A stretch of 64,000 nucleotides of DNA from Phragmites australis (GCF_958298935.1 NC_084921.1:31312001-31376000); one strand, 5' to 3'. Positions 46,474 through 57,446 are shown, counted from the first letter of the stretch. Translations and numbers: made by a program. Notes: generated from the letters alone by a model not told the origin.

Positions 46474-47640
46474 TAATTAGACTACCAGCTGAACTCGTTT
46501 CTCATTGTTTGTACTTCCTTGGATGGATTACTATTAAATTCTTATGATGTTTTTTTCTTAGAAATGTGGAAGAAGCACCACAACCTTACCCGGACGTCAT
46601 CCCTCAAAGGACAAGTCTACTCGGACTCGAGGCTGAGCTCTAGTCGTGGTCAATATCGTGGTCGAGTCTCAGGACACTACGTCAATAAAACGGGCACAAC
46701 TCTCTCATACGAAGTTCGTTTTAGACGATCTTAGACATTCTGGAAAACTTACGATGAGCCCTTTTTAATGGATATAAGCTCGACCAAATATTCCTTATAG
46801 TTAAGTTAGAGTCAAAGAAATAAAGTGTTGTGCCACTGTTTTGGACCTTGTTGGGTCTTATAATCGTGTCGGGGTTGAAGTCCAGATTGTGTACGCATCT
46901 TTCCACGGCTGCACAATCCTAGGTCGATCTCCTCACATCCCCTATAAATATACAGTAGACATCATAGTTTAGGCTTAGGTTTATCTTAGATTGTTTTGTT
47001 TTAGACAATTTTGTCGTTTATCGGTTTGTTGAACCCAACTCAAGTACTTCATTGGTGATCAGCAATATTCACATTGCATCTACCTGTTCTTGCTTGTATT
47101 CTCGATTCACTGGCAGAAAAAGCCTTCTTGGCGAGGTCAACCGTGTCTTGGCACAGTTAATAACCACAGAGTAGTGGTGTAGTGGTTAGGATTCTTGATC
47201 TATTCTGATCGGAGCCTTTGGATCATCAACATCGAAGCTCCACCAAATCGACTTATTATATTACCAACAGAAGATCAGGCATCCCCGCATCACGACCACG
47301 AGAACAAATCAAGTCCGACGTGCCTACGACCGAGGACGCCATCTAGAAGCTCGCTGTCGAAGGAGGACACAGATGTCTTGGGCGATGATCGCTTAATCTC
47401 TAATGATATCAATTTGAATCACCAAGTCCGGATCACCACCGCTACTCAAATAGAGACTGAATCCCTCACGAGTTTTGTCCGTCCTAAGTATAAAGGGCAA
47501 CCTAGACCCCTCCTCCAGAGCATCCAAAACTTGCATGTTGGTTTAGAGCCCTAGGACCGTTAGTTTATGCTACCATCGTCGGCGCCGGTGAAGAGCATCG
47601 CCACCTTCGATCTCGGTCGCTGAAGCCCAATTATGTTTAA
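46474..47640 (+). mobile_element. gypsy 3' non-coding region and LTR-like DNA
   Basis: It directly follows the integrase stop. A TATAAATATA stretch lies near 46,943. Further on, 'gtggtgtagtggttaggattcttgatc' and 'ggagcctttggatcatcaac' are the kind of sequence found at the LTR/leader of this gypsy type. A short frame at 47,195-47,554 (ending in VRPKYKGQPRPLLQS) has no domain I can identify. Exact LTR limits are not visible. Confidence 0.5.
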
Positions 47641-49440
47641 TGTACTAATAATTAGAGTAATGCTAGTAAATTCCAAAAAAATCCTAGAAAGTCTAAAAAA
47701 TAATAGATAACTTTGAAAAATTCTAGAAACTTCTTAGCAACATAAGCAACATAATTTCATCTATAGTTAATTTTTTTAGTCCTGTTTTGATCTTTAAAAA
47801 ATCGTAACTTGTTAACTGTAGCTCTGTTTTGACCCGCTCTTTCGCCGGATTGTCCGAAAAAGTGTGATCTTGTATGTGATGATATTTGTTATGTGATATT
47901 TGGTTCTTTTTTGGATCTTGGTGTTTATGTGTTATCTTTTTGCTTATTTTCACGAGTAGACGCCAACGTTCCGAAGGAGCTAGAAGGACTTCAAGACCAG
48001 AACTTCGTTGAAGGCCCAACTAAGTCAAGTGAAGGCAAGTTGTGTTCTTAATCATTTTTAATCCGGTTTTACAAATATTTTATTTTATAAACATGCATGC
48101 TAATAATTTATTAGGAATCCCAAGTGTTAGGCTTTACCCTAGTTTTCTCTTATCATCATTGTCGCCATAGTATAGTTTTGGGTTATGAAGGGTAGATTAT
48201 GCTTAGCCTTGCTTTGATATGGTAATCATGCTAATTGTTTCGTGAACCTGATAATGATCCTATGCAACAATGATGAAATATGATGAAATAATTTTTATAG
48301 TAGCATGACATAGGGATTTGAGCAAGTGGTATGACGAGGTTAGTGTGTGATGGGAAAGTGGTAGTCTTGCTCAAATCTAAGGACCGGTTTATGGGGTGAC
48401 ATTTCTGTGTTTACAATACAACCACAGGCCTGGTATGAGACGGACCTAGCCAAGTAATTTACTTACTCTCAACATAGTGTAGACCAAGTAGAAGAGCGGT
48501 GAATGAACGATGTCTTAGGATCCGAAAGGCGCAAGAGGGGGGCTTCCGTTGTTGAGGTGGAATCATGCAGTAGTGAAACCTTAGTGTGTAGACATGTGCT
48601 GAGAGGGGTATTATAAAGGCTTTGTAGTGATCTTCTGGCCACACGTCTCGGTAGTGTGCAGTGTGCCTAATCAGCATGGGCAAAATGAAGACTTAGTCAC
48701 CTGCTTGCGGGTGATGAAATCACGATATATGGGTAAAGTACAACCTCTGTAAAGTTAAAATTGAATATTCAGCTACGCTCATAGAAAACCTATCATGATT
48801 ATAACTTGATGGTTTAGTTAGTGTGGTCAAATGTGGTGGTAGGAACTATAGTTGAGATATGGGTCAGTCATGATGGTGGGAATCGTGGTTGGGGTGGTTG
48901 GTCAGTAGTTCAACTTTAGCGGTGGGAGCCATGGTTGAGGTGTTGGTTAGAACCTTAGTTGAGGTGATCAGTTGGTTAGGTCAAGATGGATAGAATCTCG
49001 AGGTGATTTGTTATTCAGTTAATTATTATCATTTTTCAAATTGTTTTACTTAATATTGTTTTATGCAAAAGAGCTATTTATTTATATTCTTCTTAAAGCC
49101 TTTATATGCATACTATTTTCTTCACAACTTGCCGAGCACGACATGTACTCACACTTGCAATAACTAAACACTTAGTTGGGAAAGAGTTGCAAGACTTCAT
49201 GTTAATGTATTCTAGTGAGGTGTTCTACATCAATTTTTTCATGTGGAGTTATCGGTGAAAATGAAGACTACGCTTAGGATCTGCTGTAGAGTTTATTTGA
49301 TTCTTCGACACTTGAAGATTACTTTTGTAAGACGATTTGTCGATTAAGGTATGGATATTGTAATGATTATTATCAATAAAGTCACTGTGTGTTGAAATTG
49401 ATTCCTAAACTCAATATATAGATGAGATTGGTCAGTTTTC
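47641..49440 (+). mobile_element. LTR-retrotransposon-derived non-coding DNA
   Basis: AT-rich, with stops in all frames. It resembles a long gypsy LTR or untranslated region, with words such as 'aaggaccggtttatggggtgac' and 'caatacaaccacaggcctggtatgagac', and an AATAAAG signal near 49,375. The assignment is by overall character only, and no terminus pair was found. Confidence 0.4.
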
Positions 49441-49897
49441 TTGAACCGGTCTCGACAATTTAAGTGTTTCTTTCTCAAATTATAAGCTTTTGTGTGCGAT
49501 GACGTATTGATTGGTTTTCAACAGAACCGAGTGTTTAATTTTATCTATGAGAGTCATGCTTTCTTAGAAGATCTTTTTGTGCATCGTGTTTCTCTTAAAT
49601 TTTTTATTAGACGCTTCACTCACTTTTAATCATCATTATCGGTACTACACCAAGTTATCAATTGACACTGAAATCCCATGCATAAGCGAAAACTTTTACA
49701 AACGAATTCATCACTTCGATCGCCACTCTATTCATCACATCTGCATTGCACGTCACATTCTCTTTACTGCACGTAACGTACGGAGGCGCGTGCTACGTGT
49801 GCTACATGCGGTGCCCTAGCTTATATGGCGTCGTGCGCCGTGCGCTCGTACACATACGTTACGGAGGAGGCGGAGTGGCATCACTCTCCGACGATGA
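49441..49897. other. 3' flank of the cysteine-rich repeat gene
   Basis: It lies beyond the stop codon of the minus-strand gene ending at 49,898. A minus-strand AATAAA-like signal could be read from 'tttttatt' near 49,599. No other gene is supported. Confidence 0.4.
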
Positions 49898-50838
49898 TCA
49901 GGGGAGGACGGCGTCGTCTTTGTCAGGGTCCGGCTCCGACGCCGGCTGCACGGCGTCGTCTCTGTCTGGCTTCGATGCCGGCCGGACGGAGTCCTGCTTC
50001 TCCTTGTCCGTCTCAGATATCTGCAGGGCGGCATCCTGCTTCTTGTGGAAGGGGTGGTCGGGCACCGACGCCGACCATACGGCGTCCACCTTCTTCTGGA
50101 AGGGGTGGTCAGGCACTGACGCCGGCCGGACAGCATCCTGCTTTTTGTGGAAGGGGTGATCGGGCTCTGACGCCGTCTCGTGGAATGGGTGGTCTGGCAC
50201 CGATGCCGGCAGGACGGCGTCCTGATTCTTGGGGAAAGGGTGGTCTGGCGCCGACGCTGGCAGGATGACGTCCTGATTCTTGTGGAAAGGGTGGTCAGGC
50301 ACCGACGCCGGCAGGATGGCGTCCTGATTCTTGTGGAACGGATTGTCCCGTTCCGATGTCAGATGGGCGCCGGTGCGGAGAGACCTCGGAAGGGATTTGG
50401 TCTTGCAGCCGGCGTAGCACCGCGAGTAACAGGCCAACATGCCCTCGCCATCTTCAGACCAACCATGCAAGTACACATACGGTTATCTCCATCGTTGCCG
50501 GTGGAATTGAAGCGCATGCAAGAACAAATTTGAATTCTCAAGCTCATGTACGTCGTGCTGGATCACGCACCTGTAGGGAGACGGTGGCAGGACTTCCTAA
50601 CGCAGGCGAGCTGGCAATGTATGGGGAGGCCGCCGACGGTGGCCAGGGGACGCTGGAGCGCGTCGGGAGCGCACGTCTTGTCGCAGGCGTAATTGCAGTA
50701 GTCGGCCATAGACTTGTCATTGGCGACGCAGTTCTTGAAGCAGTACTCGAAGCAGTCCGCGTCCGCGCCGCCCGCGAGCAGCGCGAGCGCCGCGGCCGCC
50801 GCCACCGCGGCAGTAACAGTCACTCGTCCGGCAGCCAT
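49898..50838 (-). CDS. secreted 12-cysteine peptide (thionin-like fold class) with C-terminal 17-residue repeats
   Basis: Exon 1 is 50838-50571, exon 2 is 50451-49898, and a 119-bp GT-AG intron lies between; the product is 273 residues. The start at 50,838 is chosen over an upstream in-frame ATG at 50,856 for its GCCATGG context and clean signal peptide (about 1-27). Cysteines fall in four triads: 29/33/37, 48/52/56, 75/79/84 and 97/101/105, that is CX3CX3C with one CX3CX4C. The intron lies between triads three and four. From about residue 125 to 240 a 17-residue unit starting DHPFHKNQDA recurs about seven times, then an acidic tail follows. Repeated CX3C spacing recalls plant thionin-like/hairpinin-type secreted peptides. 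I do not recognise the repeat domain, and its role is unknown. No disruption is seen. Related broken units lie at 55 and 59 kb. Confidence 0.8.
49998..50345 (-). repeat. 51-bp in-frame tandem repeat in the cysteine-rich gene
   Basis: On the plus strand the unit start ('ggaaggggtgg' or variants) recurs at 50,047, 50,098, 50,149, 50,182, 50,233, 50,284 and 50,335. The spacing is 51 bp except for one 33-bp interval. Every interval is a multiple of three, so the coding frame is kept throughout. Each unit encodes a proline-, histidine- and acid-containing 17-mer. Confidence 0.9.
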
Positions 50839-50911
50839 GGCGGATGTCTCGCTCACTCAACTCGAACTGAATTCAAACTGCTTCTGTCCGCTGAATCAAA
50901 ACGCACGCGCT

Positions 50912-50919
50912 CTTATAAA
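50912..50919 (-). promoter_or_regulatory. TATA box of the cysteine-rich repeat gene
   Basis: TTTATAAG on the minus strand, 74-81 bp before the chosen ATG at 50,838. This spacing predicts a 5' UTR of about 40-50 bases. The two related broken units have TATA boxes at nearly the same distance. Confidence 0.7.
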
Positions 50920-50929
50920 CCGCGAATGA

Positions 50930-52641
50930 GCGAGAACCCTGTCTGTGGCCGGGCGCGTGAGGAGAGCGCGAGGCGAAGAAGGGTGCATGCGTGCGCGCAA
51001 GCGAGCGGGCGAGTTCTGCGTGCGCGAAGGCAGGCGTGTTGTGTTGCGCAACGGCTAGCGTGCGGTTGCGGCCCGTTGTCGTTGCCTGGTTCGGGGGTTC
51101 AGGGCGCGACCCCGCGTCCGGCAGCGGTTGGAGGGGTGGGAAATGTGAGCGCCGGTGCCGTCCGATCGAGTGCAACATCAAATGCCGTGTGGAGCGTGTC
51201 TAGATGCCGCCATGCCGCGGTTGCTGGTTTTTTAGGAGATGCTAAATTTCAGGCGTTTGAAATTAAAAAACGTTTTGGTCGACGTTCCAAGCCGTTTGAT
51301 TGCCATCCAACACGCGACAAGTTGTCTTGAGCCTTCGGTTCTTGCATTGTTCGCCCCGTGCCTACCTATTGCCGCCATCACCCCTACCCTGACCTGGCCT
51401 CCCGCGCACGGTCGTCCAACGTCCGGCCTCCTGAGCACGGTCTGCTAGCCGTCATCGGGGGCTTCATCGCTGGGAGCGCGGGGTGGGAGACAACGCCACC
51501 GTCGCGTAGATCTACACTGCCGGAGACGAGAAGAAACCCACCGCCGCCTTCATCCACCTCTTTGACCGTTCGAGCCCCTGCCGTACTGGTAAGGCCCTGG
51601 CCTGCCCCTTTCCCTTCGGTAGCAGGTGCCAATTACATTGCTGTGCAGATAGTGTATTTGAAAATCACACTTCTGTATGTAGCCAATTTTTTATGTAATT
51701 GAATCTTTGGGCATGATCAGTACCATCGCATTTCTTTGGTTACTGTTGTATAGTCTTGTCTTATCAATGACAGATCAACTTTGATTGTGTTGATACACCC
51801 TCCTTTGTCACCTCTTGAAATGGGATCTGGATGCGAATTCAGACACGCTTGTTTGTTTTGTAGGCTGGTTGAAGTCACAATTTGTTTCTGTTTGCTGCTT
51901 AACCTGAACTTGTATAACCTGGTGGTAATCAAAATTCTCTAGTAGATTAGCTTTAAAAATGGGCAGGCCTATTTGGTTGGCTTTTTTGGTACCTACCCTT
52001 CAATGATTGAGCTGAGTATGTTGTTCTTGTTCCAGGTGAGGATTTGAGATAGATGTCAAGTTTGGGGGCAGATAACCAGGGTTAATAAATTCGACGAAAA
52101 CCGCTCGAAATTCCTGTGCTGATTCTAATTTCAAATTGAATGATACTTCTAAAAATATCAATTAATTACTAGCAGAAGGAACTACTGAGTAGATGTATGT
52201 TTGTTCATTAATGTTGATGTTCTTTTCCTATTATATATGCTCTTCTTTACTCTAAATGATGTGACAATATTGACAGTAAAATAGGTGCCATCTTAAATAA
52301 ATGGACAATTATTTCATCTCTGATACATGTAAAGTAGCATCTGCCCTTTCTAAAGGTTTCTTTGAATCTATCACATGAGTTTGTCTTGCTGTCATTTCCC
52401 ATTGAGCTGCATCTGCATCCTCCTACCTCTTTAATCTCTTTTCAATGTTAGTAAAATCAGTACCATATGGTTGATATTTACAAATTTATTGTTTGAACTG
52501 TGTTAACAGTATATTGGTGTTTACATTATTGTTGCTTGAGTTGCATAGATGGCATGATCAAGTACATGTATTGTTCTATGTCACATGTATATTGTGCAAT
52601 ACAGAAAAGATTCTCACAACATTGTGAATTTAATAGGGACT
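50930..52641. other. intergenic DNA
   Basis: 50,940-51,200 is GC-rich upstream sequence of the cysteine-rich gene. At 51,340-51,600 there is a GC-rich stretch with proline/serine frames and no known domain, followed by AT-rich DNA that resembles introns or transposon interior. The last part probably belongs to the PIF-type element whose ORF1 follows. Confidence 0.4.
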
Positions 52642-53692
52642 ATGGACGGGAGTGGATATTATACTATATTGATGAATGAGGTGAGCAATGAAATGGCTTA
52701 TGATGGACTGAGTAGTCCACCCGAGGAGCAAGTAACACCATTTGTGGAAGTTACTCCCACCATGAGACCAACCCAAAAAAGATCAAAGAATTTTAGTGAA
52801 AAGGAAGACGAAATATTGGTGTCGACATGGCTCAATATCAGTTTGGATGCAGTCCAAGGCACCGATCAATATCGTTCTACATATTGGAAGAGAATTTATT
52901 ATTATTTCTACTCCAACAAGGAATTCACCTCAGATCGCTCTCAATATTCCCTCATGCACCGTTGGTCTGCTATTCAAGAAAATGTCAACAAGTTTGCAGG
53001 ATGTCTAAGCCGGATTGAGGGTAGAAAGCAAAGTGGAGTGTCTTACCAAGACAAGGTTATTGACAAGTTTCCCATATAATTTTGTTGTCTATACATCATG
53101 AATTGGTGCTAAACATACTGATTTTTTTTTAACTTGTATAGCTAGTGCAGGCATGCACTTTGTTCAAGTCAAAAGATAAGACTAATAAGTCATTTCAATT
53201 AATGCATTGCTGGAACCTCTTAAGAACACAACCAAAGTGGATTGGTAGACGGATACAAAAGTTATCTCACAAAAAATAGAAGACTTCTGACACTTCAAGT
53301 CCGGCTATGTCTACTCCTATTAGCCCTAATGAGAGTGAGGCTGCAACTCCAGAGTGTTCTATATCGAAGAGACCAATAGGCAAGAAGGAGGAAGAAAAAT
53401 TACGTCAAGGTGGAGATCTTGTGTACATGGAGGCGTTAGATAATTAGTGGGCTAAGAAGAAAGAGGCTGATACGGAGAAGGAGCTCAAGAAAGATGAGAG
53501 ATACAAACAAGCTTATGCATTGGAACAAGAGAGGGTTATACTTGAAAAAGGAAATCTAGAGTTAAAAAGTAAAGAGTTTGAGTTCAAGAGAATGTTGGAG
53601 AAGAGAGAATTATGTCAATAGACATTAGTGGCATGTCTGGCCCGCAACAGCAATACTACAGGAGCTTGCAGGATGAGATAGTGACTCGATGA
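52642..53692 (+). pseudogene. PIF/Harbinger-type ORF1 (MYB/SANT-like, NAM-associated C terminus), decayed
   Basis: Exon 1 (52642-53055) encodes KRSKNFSEKEDEILVSTWLNISLD, a tryptophan-containing trihelix/SANT-like domain (about residues 51-135) with YWKRIYYYF and RWSAIQENVNKF. An 86-bp GT-AG intron (53056-53141) follows. Exon 2 resumes in frame with LVQACTLFKSKDK and MHCWNLL and ends in a charged coiled-coil-like tail. In-frame TAGs at 53,277 and 53,445 and a frameshift near 53,620 break it; the family-typical end [18 protein letters not shown] is readable in the shifted frame to a TGA at 53,690. Such proteins accompany PIF transposases and also exist as host genes often misnamed glutathione transferase. 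No transposase ORF is nearby. Confidence 0.82.
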
Positions 53693-53790
53693 TTGAACAA
53701 CTCGGGTTGATAGAAGCTCATTGTCAAGTTGATATTGTCTTAGAAATTCTATCTTATGTCATAGTTGCACAAATAGTGAACACATGAAGT

Positions 53791-54994
53791 CTAGCTCGGC
53801 TCATGAAAGCTCGGTGGAATGATGGTTCTGCTCAGCTCGACTTAGTTTGCAAACTGAGCTAAAATGCTAGCTCAGTTCGGCTCGGTTGCTGGCTCGAGCC
53901 AGCTTGCGAGGGCTCACGAGCTTGTCATGGACCTTATCTGGTTATCCCCTCCCCTCCCCTCTGCTCTCTCTCCCTCCCCTCCCTTTCTCCTCTGGTGCGC
54001 ACCACACACAAAGAGGAGCATCGCACAATGCAAAGAGCCACCACCAAATCCGACACGCCGCCACCCGATTCTGACACGCTGCCATCGGATCCATCAAGCT
54101 CGAGCAGAAGGAAGCAAGGAAGGAGTGCACATGATGTTTCCCCAACCGGATTCCGTTGGATTTTGTTCAAATCAAGCCTGGCGATGTCTTCTTATGGCGG
54201 GAGTGGCGATGTCCTTGAGAAGGTCTTCAGACTTGGCGAGAAGGTGGGTGAGCAGCGCCGACGAGTAGGCCACGTCCAGGAGCTCCTGGAAGATGTCCAT
54301 GGCGTTCTTGGAAGGGGACAACTTGCCGTGGATAGGGGAGCTCTTGAACGGGTGCACCAAGATCGAAATGGGGCTCAGCTGCTGCTTCTCGTTGGTGCAG
54401 TCACAGTCGCAGTCGGCATAAGCCATCTCGTCCTCCTTGTCATTGGTGAGCTTGACGACGTCGAGGTGCTTGTCATCAGCTTGAAGGATTCGGAGAACTA
54501 CAGCACAGCGGGCTTCCTGCTAGTTGCCTTGCTGTGGAGGATCTTGGAGAGCAAGAGCCCGGTGGCCGACTGCTGTGGCTTCTTCTTTCCACCTCGGGAG
54601 CTCGCCGCCGCTGCCTTGTTCTTCTTTTTGGTGAGCCGCTTGAGCATGGTGGTGGCATCAGTGCTGACGGTGATACAACACAACCGCACAGGCGACAACG
54701 GCTTGCATGATACAGGCGATGGCAGTGTGGCATGGGGTTGGGGAATGGGGACTGGGGAGTAGGGACAGGGGAGGGAGATGAGACCGATGTCCGATGTGAT
54801 CGTACATCACTTGTTTGGCTCGCGAGGGTGTACGCTTGTTTGGCTCGCGAGCTAGCTCGGCTCGGCTCAATTCAGAAACGAACCAGCAAGGTGGCTTGGG
54901 CTCGGCTCATTTGGATAACGAGCCAAGCTGAGCCGATCCAAGCCTTCATGAGCCCGAGCTAGCTCGTGAGCCTTGAGCTTTTTATCTAGCCCTA
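53791..54994. mobile_element. hAT-like GAGCTCG-rich element carrying a host-gene fragment
   Basis: Both ends are rich in GAGC/GCTC words in opposite orientation. The left starts CTAGCTCGGCTCATGAAAGC. The right, reversed, reads TAGGGCTAGATAAAAAGCTC, then CTAGCTCGGGCTCATGAAGGC. These are imperfect inverted termini of a kind common in grass hAT elements. The interior (53,940-54,760) is GC-rich and gene-like. A clear 8-bp target duplication was not found, so the left end may be truncated. Confidence 0.55.
54172..54698 (-). pseudogene. captured host-gene fragment with SPVSVLD-like motif
   Basis: On the minus strand two frames run 54,698-54,498 (LKRLTKKKNKAAAAS, then GLLLSKILHSKATSRKPAV) and 54,426-54,172 (EKQQLSPISILVHPF, then SPSKNAMDIFQELLDVAYS and LLTHLLAKSEDLLKD). 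The KQQLSPISIL part resembles the SPVSVLD motif of plant TRM/DUF4378-related proteins. A stop and a frame change lie between the two parts. I infer a gene piece picked up by the hAT-like element; the donor gene is not identified. Confidence 0.5.
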
Positions 54995-54996
54995 TG

Positions 54997-55224
54997 CAGA
55001 GGCAGGAGTGGGAGACGCAGTGGTGGTAACAAACATCGGGCACGTAGTCGATGCAATCCTCCGTACACACCTCCTTGCACCTGTCGTAGTCATCGTGGTG
55101 GTGGTCCTCGTGGTAGTCATTGTGACCGCCATCCTCGTGGTGGTCATCGTGGTCGTGATCATGGTCGTCGGCTCAGTATTTTCATTGAGACTTGACAGGC
55201 TCCACCTTGGAGCCCGCCGATCAT
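54997..55224 (-). pseudogene. cysteine-rich peptide gene remnant with His/Asp-rich segment
   Basis: An ATG at 55,224 lies 67-74 bp after a TATA box, but its frame closes after 18 codons. In a different frame, opening after a TGA at 55,173-55,175, is a His/Asp-rich stretch (about 55,172-55,090; for example DDHDHDHDDHHEDGG). It is followed by a CX3CX3C triad, seven residues and a CX3CX4C triad. That cysteine spacing matches the triads of the intact gene at 50 kb. The expected signal-peptide coding part is missing, and the 3' part is cut off where the hAT-like element begins (54,994). No functional product is expected. Confidence 0.6.
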
Positions 55225-55290
55225 GAGCTTGTTGTTGCTTTCTTTGCTGGTGAGGCCCCTTGCCTCATGCGTTTCAATTCACGTGGAGGG

Positions 55291-55298
55291 ATATATAC
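55291..55298 (-). promoter_or_regulatory. TATA box of the 55-kb cysteine-rich remnant
   Basis: GTATATAT on the minus strand, 67-74 bp before the ATG at 55,224, with an A-rich leader ('agcaaagaaagcaacaacaa') just before the ATG as is typical of plant 5' UTRs. Confidence 0.65.
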
Positions 55299-55399
55299 GG
55301 GGGCAGGGGTGGGGGCTCCACGACGGCCTTGCACTCACCTCTGTGCCAGACAATACCGTGTTGTCTTCCTCCAAATCACCATACTACATGTCTAGCTTC

Positions 55400-56407
55400 T
55401 TCCTAACTTCCAACGGAAAATTCAAGACATGCTCAGTGGTCTTAGCCGGACTAGTAGCAGTATCAATCAACTCTTCCCCGTCCTCATCAAATTATACGTC
55501 TTCCGAGTCTCTTTTCCTCGAATCACAGTCTCGGCCGCACCCACGACCCCTCCTTCCTCTGCCTCTTCGAGTTGGTGTAGGGTTTCCACGCCCCTGGGGC
55601 GCTGAGGTACCACGACTTGGTTTTTCCGCAAGCATCCATGAGCCAAACTCAATTTTCTCCTGCCCATGCTCACCATCACCACATTCCTCTAGAGAATGTC
55701 CCATTAGACCACAAACCTCACAAAAGTAAAACACTTTCTCATATTTCACCATGAACCAAGGACGTTCCTTCGTCAGAGAGAGACCCATGAAACGAACGAG
55801 AGGACTTACAACATCAAGCCTGACTCACACACGTACATAGTCTCCCCCATCGTTCCTGTTGGGTTTCATCTCGATGTGCATCACCTCCCCCAATCTGCTT
55901 TGCCAATTTAGCAACGATCTCATCCGTGCGATAAACCTACAGTATATCGTGAATCTGAGTCCACACAGCAATCCGATCTAGGGTTACGGACTGCGGATTT
56001 GCAAGTCCATCATATTCCTCAAACATCACACCCCAACCTCAAAAGAGCCAGGGTCCTTGAAGCATCATCTTCTTCTAATCTGCTACACAGAAAGCTTGCA
56101 CGATGAACAAGTTCTCGCCCACCGAGTGGAAAGATGGTTCACGTGCAAGACTCCAAGCAAACTTTAGTGTATCGAAGAGGGCGGGAGCAATGTAGGGTTT
56201 AGATGTGATCACCCGCCCCAATGCCATCCACTTCGCAAATGTCTTCAGATGCACCACCTCCTCGTCGTCGAGAATCACGTTGTCTAACTCGCCATCATGG
56301 AGATCTAAACCATGGAGAAGCTCGTCTAGATTGACAGAGATCGTCGGGGCCTTGCCTTTTGCCGAGCACCCCGAAGCCACCTCCATCGCGCCGCAATAGG
56401 AAACCAA
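55400..56407 (-). pseudogene. LINE-like ORF1 (DUF4283 and CCHC zinc knuckle), decayed
   Basis: The minus-strand start at 56,407 or nearby gives a DUF4283-type region (LDDEEVVHLKTFAKWMALGRVI and ALFDTLKFAWSL). It continues across stops at about 56,070-55,800 with GPWLF, LMFEEYDG-like and LDRIAVWTQIHD blocks. It ends with a CX2CX4HX4C knuckle (FCEVCGLMGHSLEECG, near 55,720-55,670) and a Gly/Arg-rich tail. This order is typical of plant L1-type ORF1 and related DUF4283/zf-CCHC_4 proteins. No reverse transcriptase is seen beside it. Confidence 0.78.
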
Positions 56408-57090
56408 CTGACCGAAACAAAAACCCTAACCCAGATCGCTGCAAGAACCGTACCAAGGCTAGGAAGAAGGACTAGCCGACCCCTTTATCAGCCCGAGCAG
56501 GTTTGCAAGATAAGGGAGTCAAGCTTAAACCGCGACGGGAGAAGGAAACTCACGTCGGGAGTGAGTCACCGATGGAGGAACAAAACCCTAGAAAATTAGG
56601 TACTACACCTAACTTTTTCCCATTATAAGTTTATAACAAAAAATTTCTTGCTAACGAGCCTGCAAGGATTAGCAAGCAAATGAGAGCCTACGTACAGATA
56701 TTAGAAAAGGACCAATCTGGCTCTGGCCTATGGAATCCCACGTCGGCCTGAATGAAGCCCATCCCGTTTAATCAGGGACGTCCGTTTGTTTTTTTTTTAA
56801 CTCGTTTAAACAGGGACCGTTGATCAGGGTATTGTTCATCTGGACCGTCACTCAGGAAGTTCACCTAAGTTTGCCAGCGCAGGTCACTGCTGGGCCCACA
56901 TCGTCAAGATTGATTCCAACTTGCTTTTGTAATGCGATAAAGCTAACACAAGAATTTCAGTACAGTGATCAATATAAATGGGCACATGCATGCATGGATA
57001 ACATGTGAAGAAAGGAGTGCCGAGTGAAGGAATGCGTATGGATGCATCGATTGCATGCCCTTGAGTTTCAGGAAGGATTGCTACAGCAAC
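56408..57090. other. intergenic DNA
   Basis: GC-balanced DNA with no recognisable gene. Upstream sequence of the LINE-like ORF1 lies at the left, and a T-tract at about 56,790. Confidence 0.35.
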
Positions 57091-57300
57091 TACTATATAT
57101 AAACCTTTATTAGTGTCAGTTAAAAATCATCAGTGAGTTTTAGACCGATACTAACTACTCGGTACTAATAGTCACTGCCTATCAGTGTTGATTATAGAAA
57201 TAGCACTAAAAATCACTATTAATACCAGTTTGTGGATCCAATCGGTATACTATCAGTGTCGGTTTATTTTTACCAACCGGTACTAATAGATATTTTCTGT
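57091..57300. mobile_element. CACTA-like subterminal fragment
   Basis: It contains 'cggtactaatag', 'accgatactaac', 'atcagtgtcggttt' and 'accggtactaatag' motifs in both orientations, like the subterminal arrays of grass CACTA elements. An ACTACTATATATAAACC start is a poor match to a CACTA terminus. It resembles the repeats at 40.7-41.0 kb in type but not in exact motif, so it is probably a separate remnant. Confidence 0.5.
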
Positions 57301-57385
57301 TCTTTTTAAAATATGACGGTTGCCGCTAATATCGTAGTATTTTCAAATATTGACCATTACCGACAATAGTATACGGTATATTTAT

Positions 57386-57389
<4 letters not shown>

Positions 57390-57444
<55 letters not shown>
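57390..57444. repeat. (TA)n microsatellite, left part
   Basis: About 27 TA units directly abutting the left end of a MITE-like element. The tract resumes on the other side of that element at 57,822-57,840. Confidence 0.9.

Positions 57445-57446
<2 letters not shown>

Noticed and set aside
47170..47200. tRNA A-box-like sequence 'gtggtgtagtggttagg'
   Set aside because: No B box, acceptor-stem pairing or cloverleaf follows, and it lies in gypsy-derived LTR/leader DNA.
49825..51330. Long plus-strand open frames across the cysteine-rich gene and its upstream region
   Set aside because: They arise because the 51-bp repeats and the GC-rich exon keep several frames open. They give Arg/Gly-rich products, while the minus strand has a signal peptide, ordered cysteines, splice sites and a TATA box.
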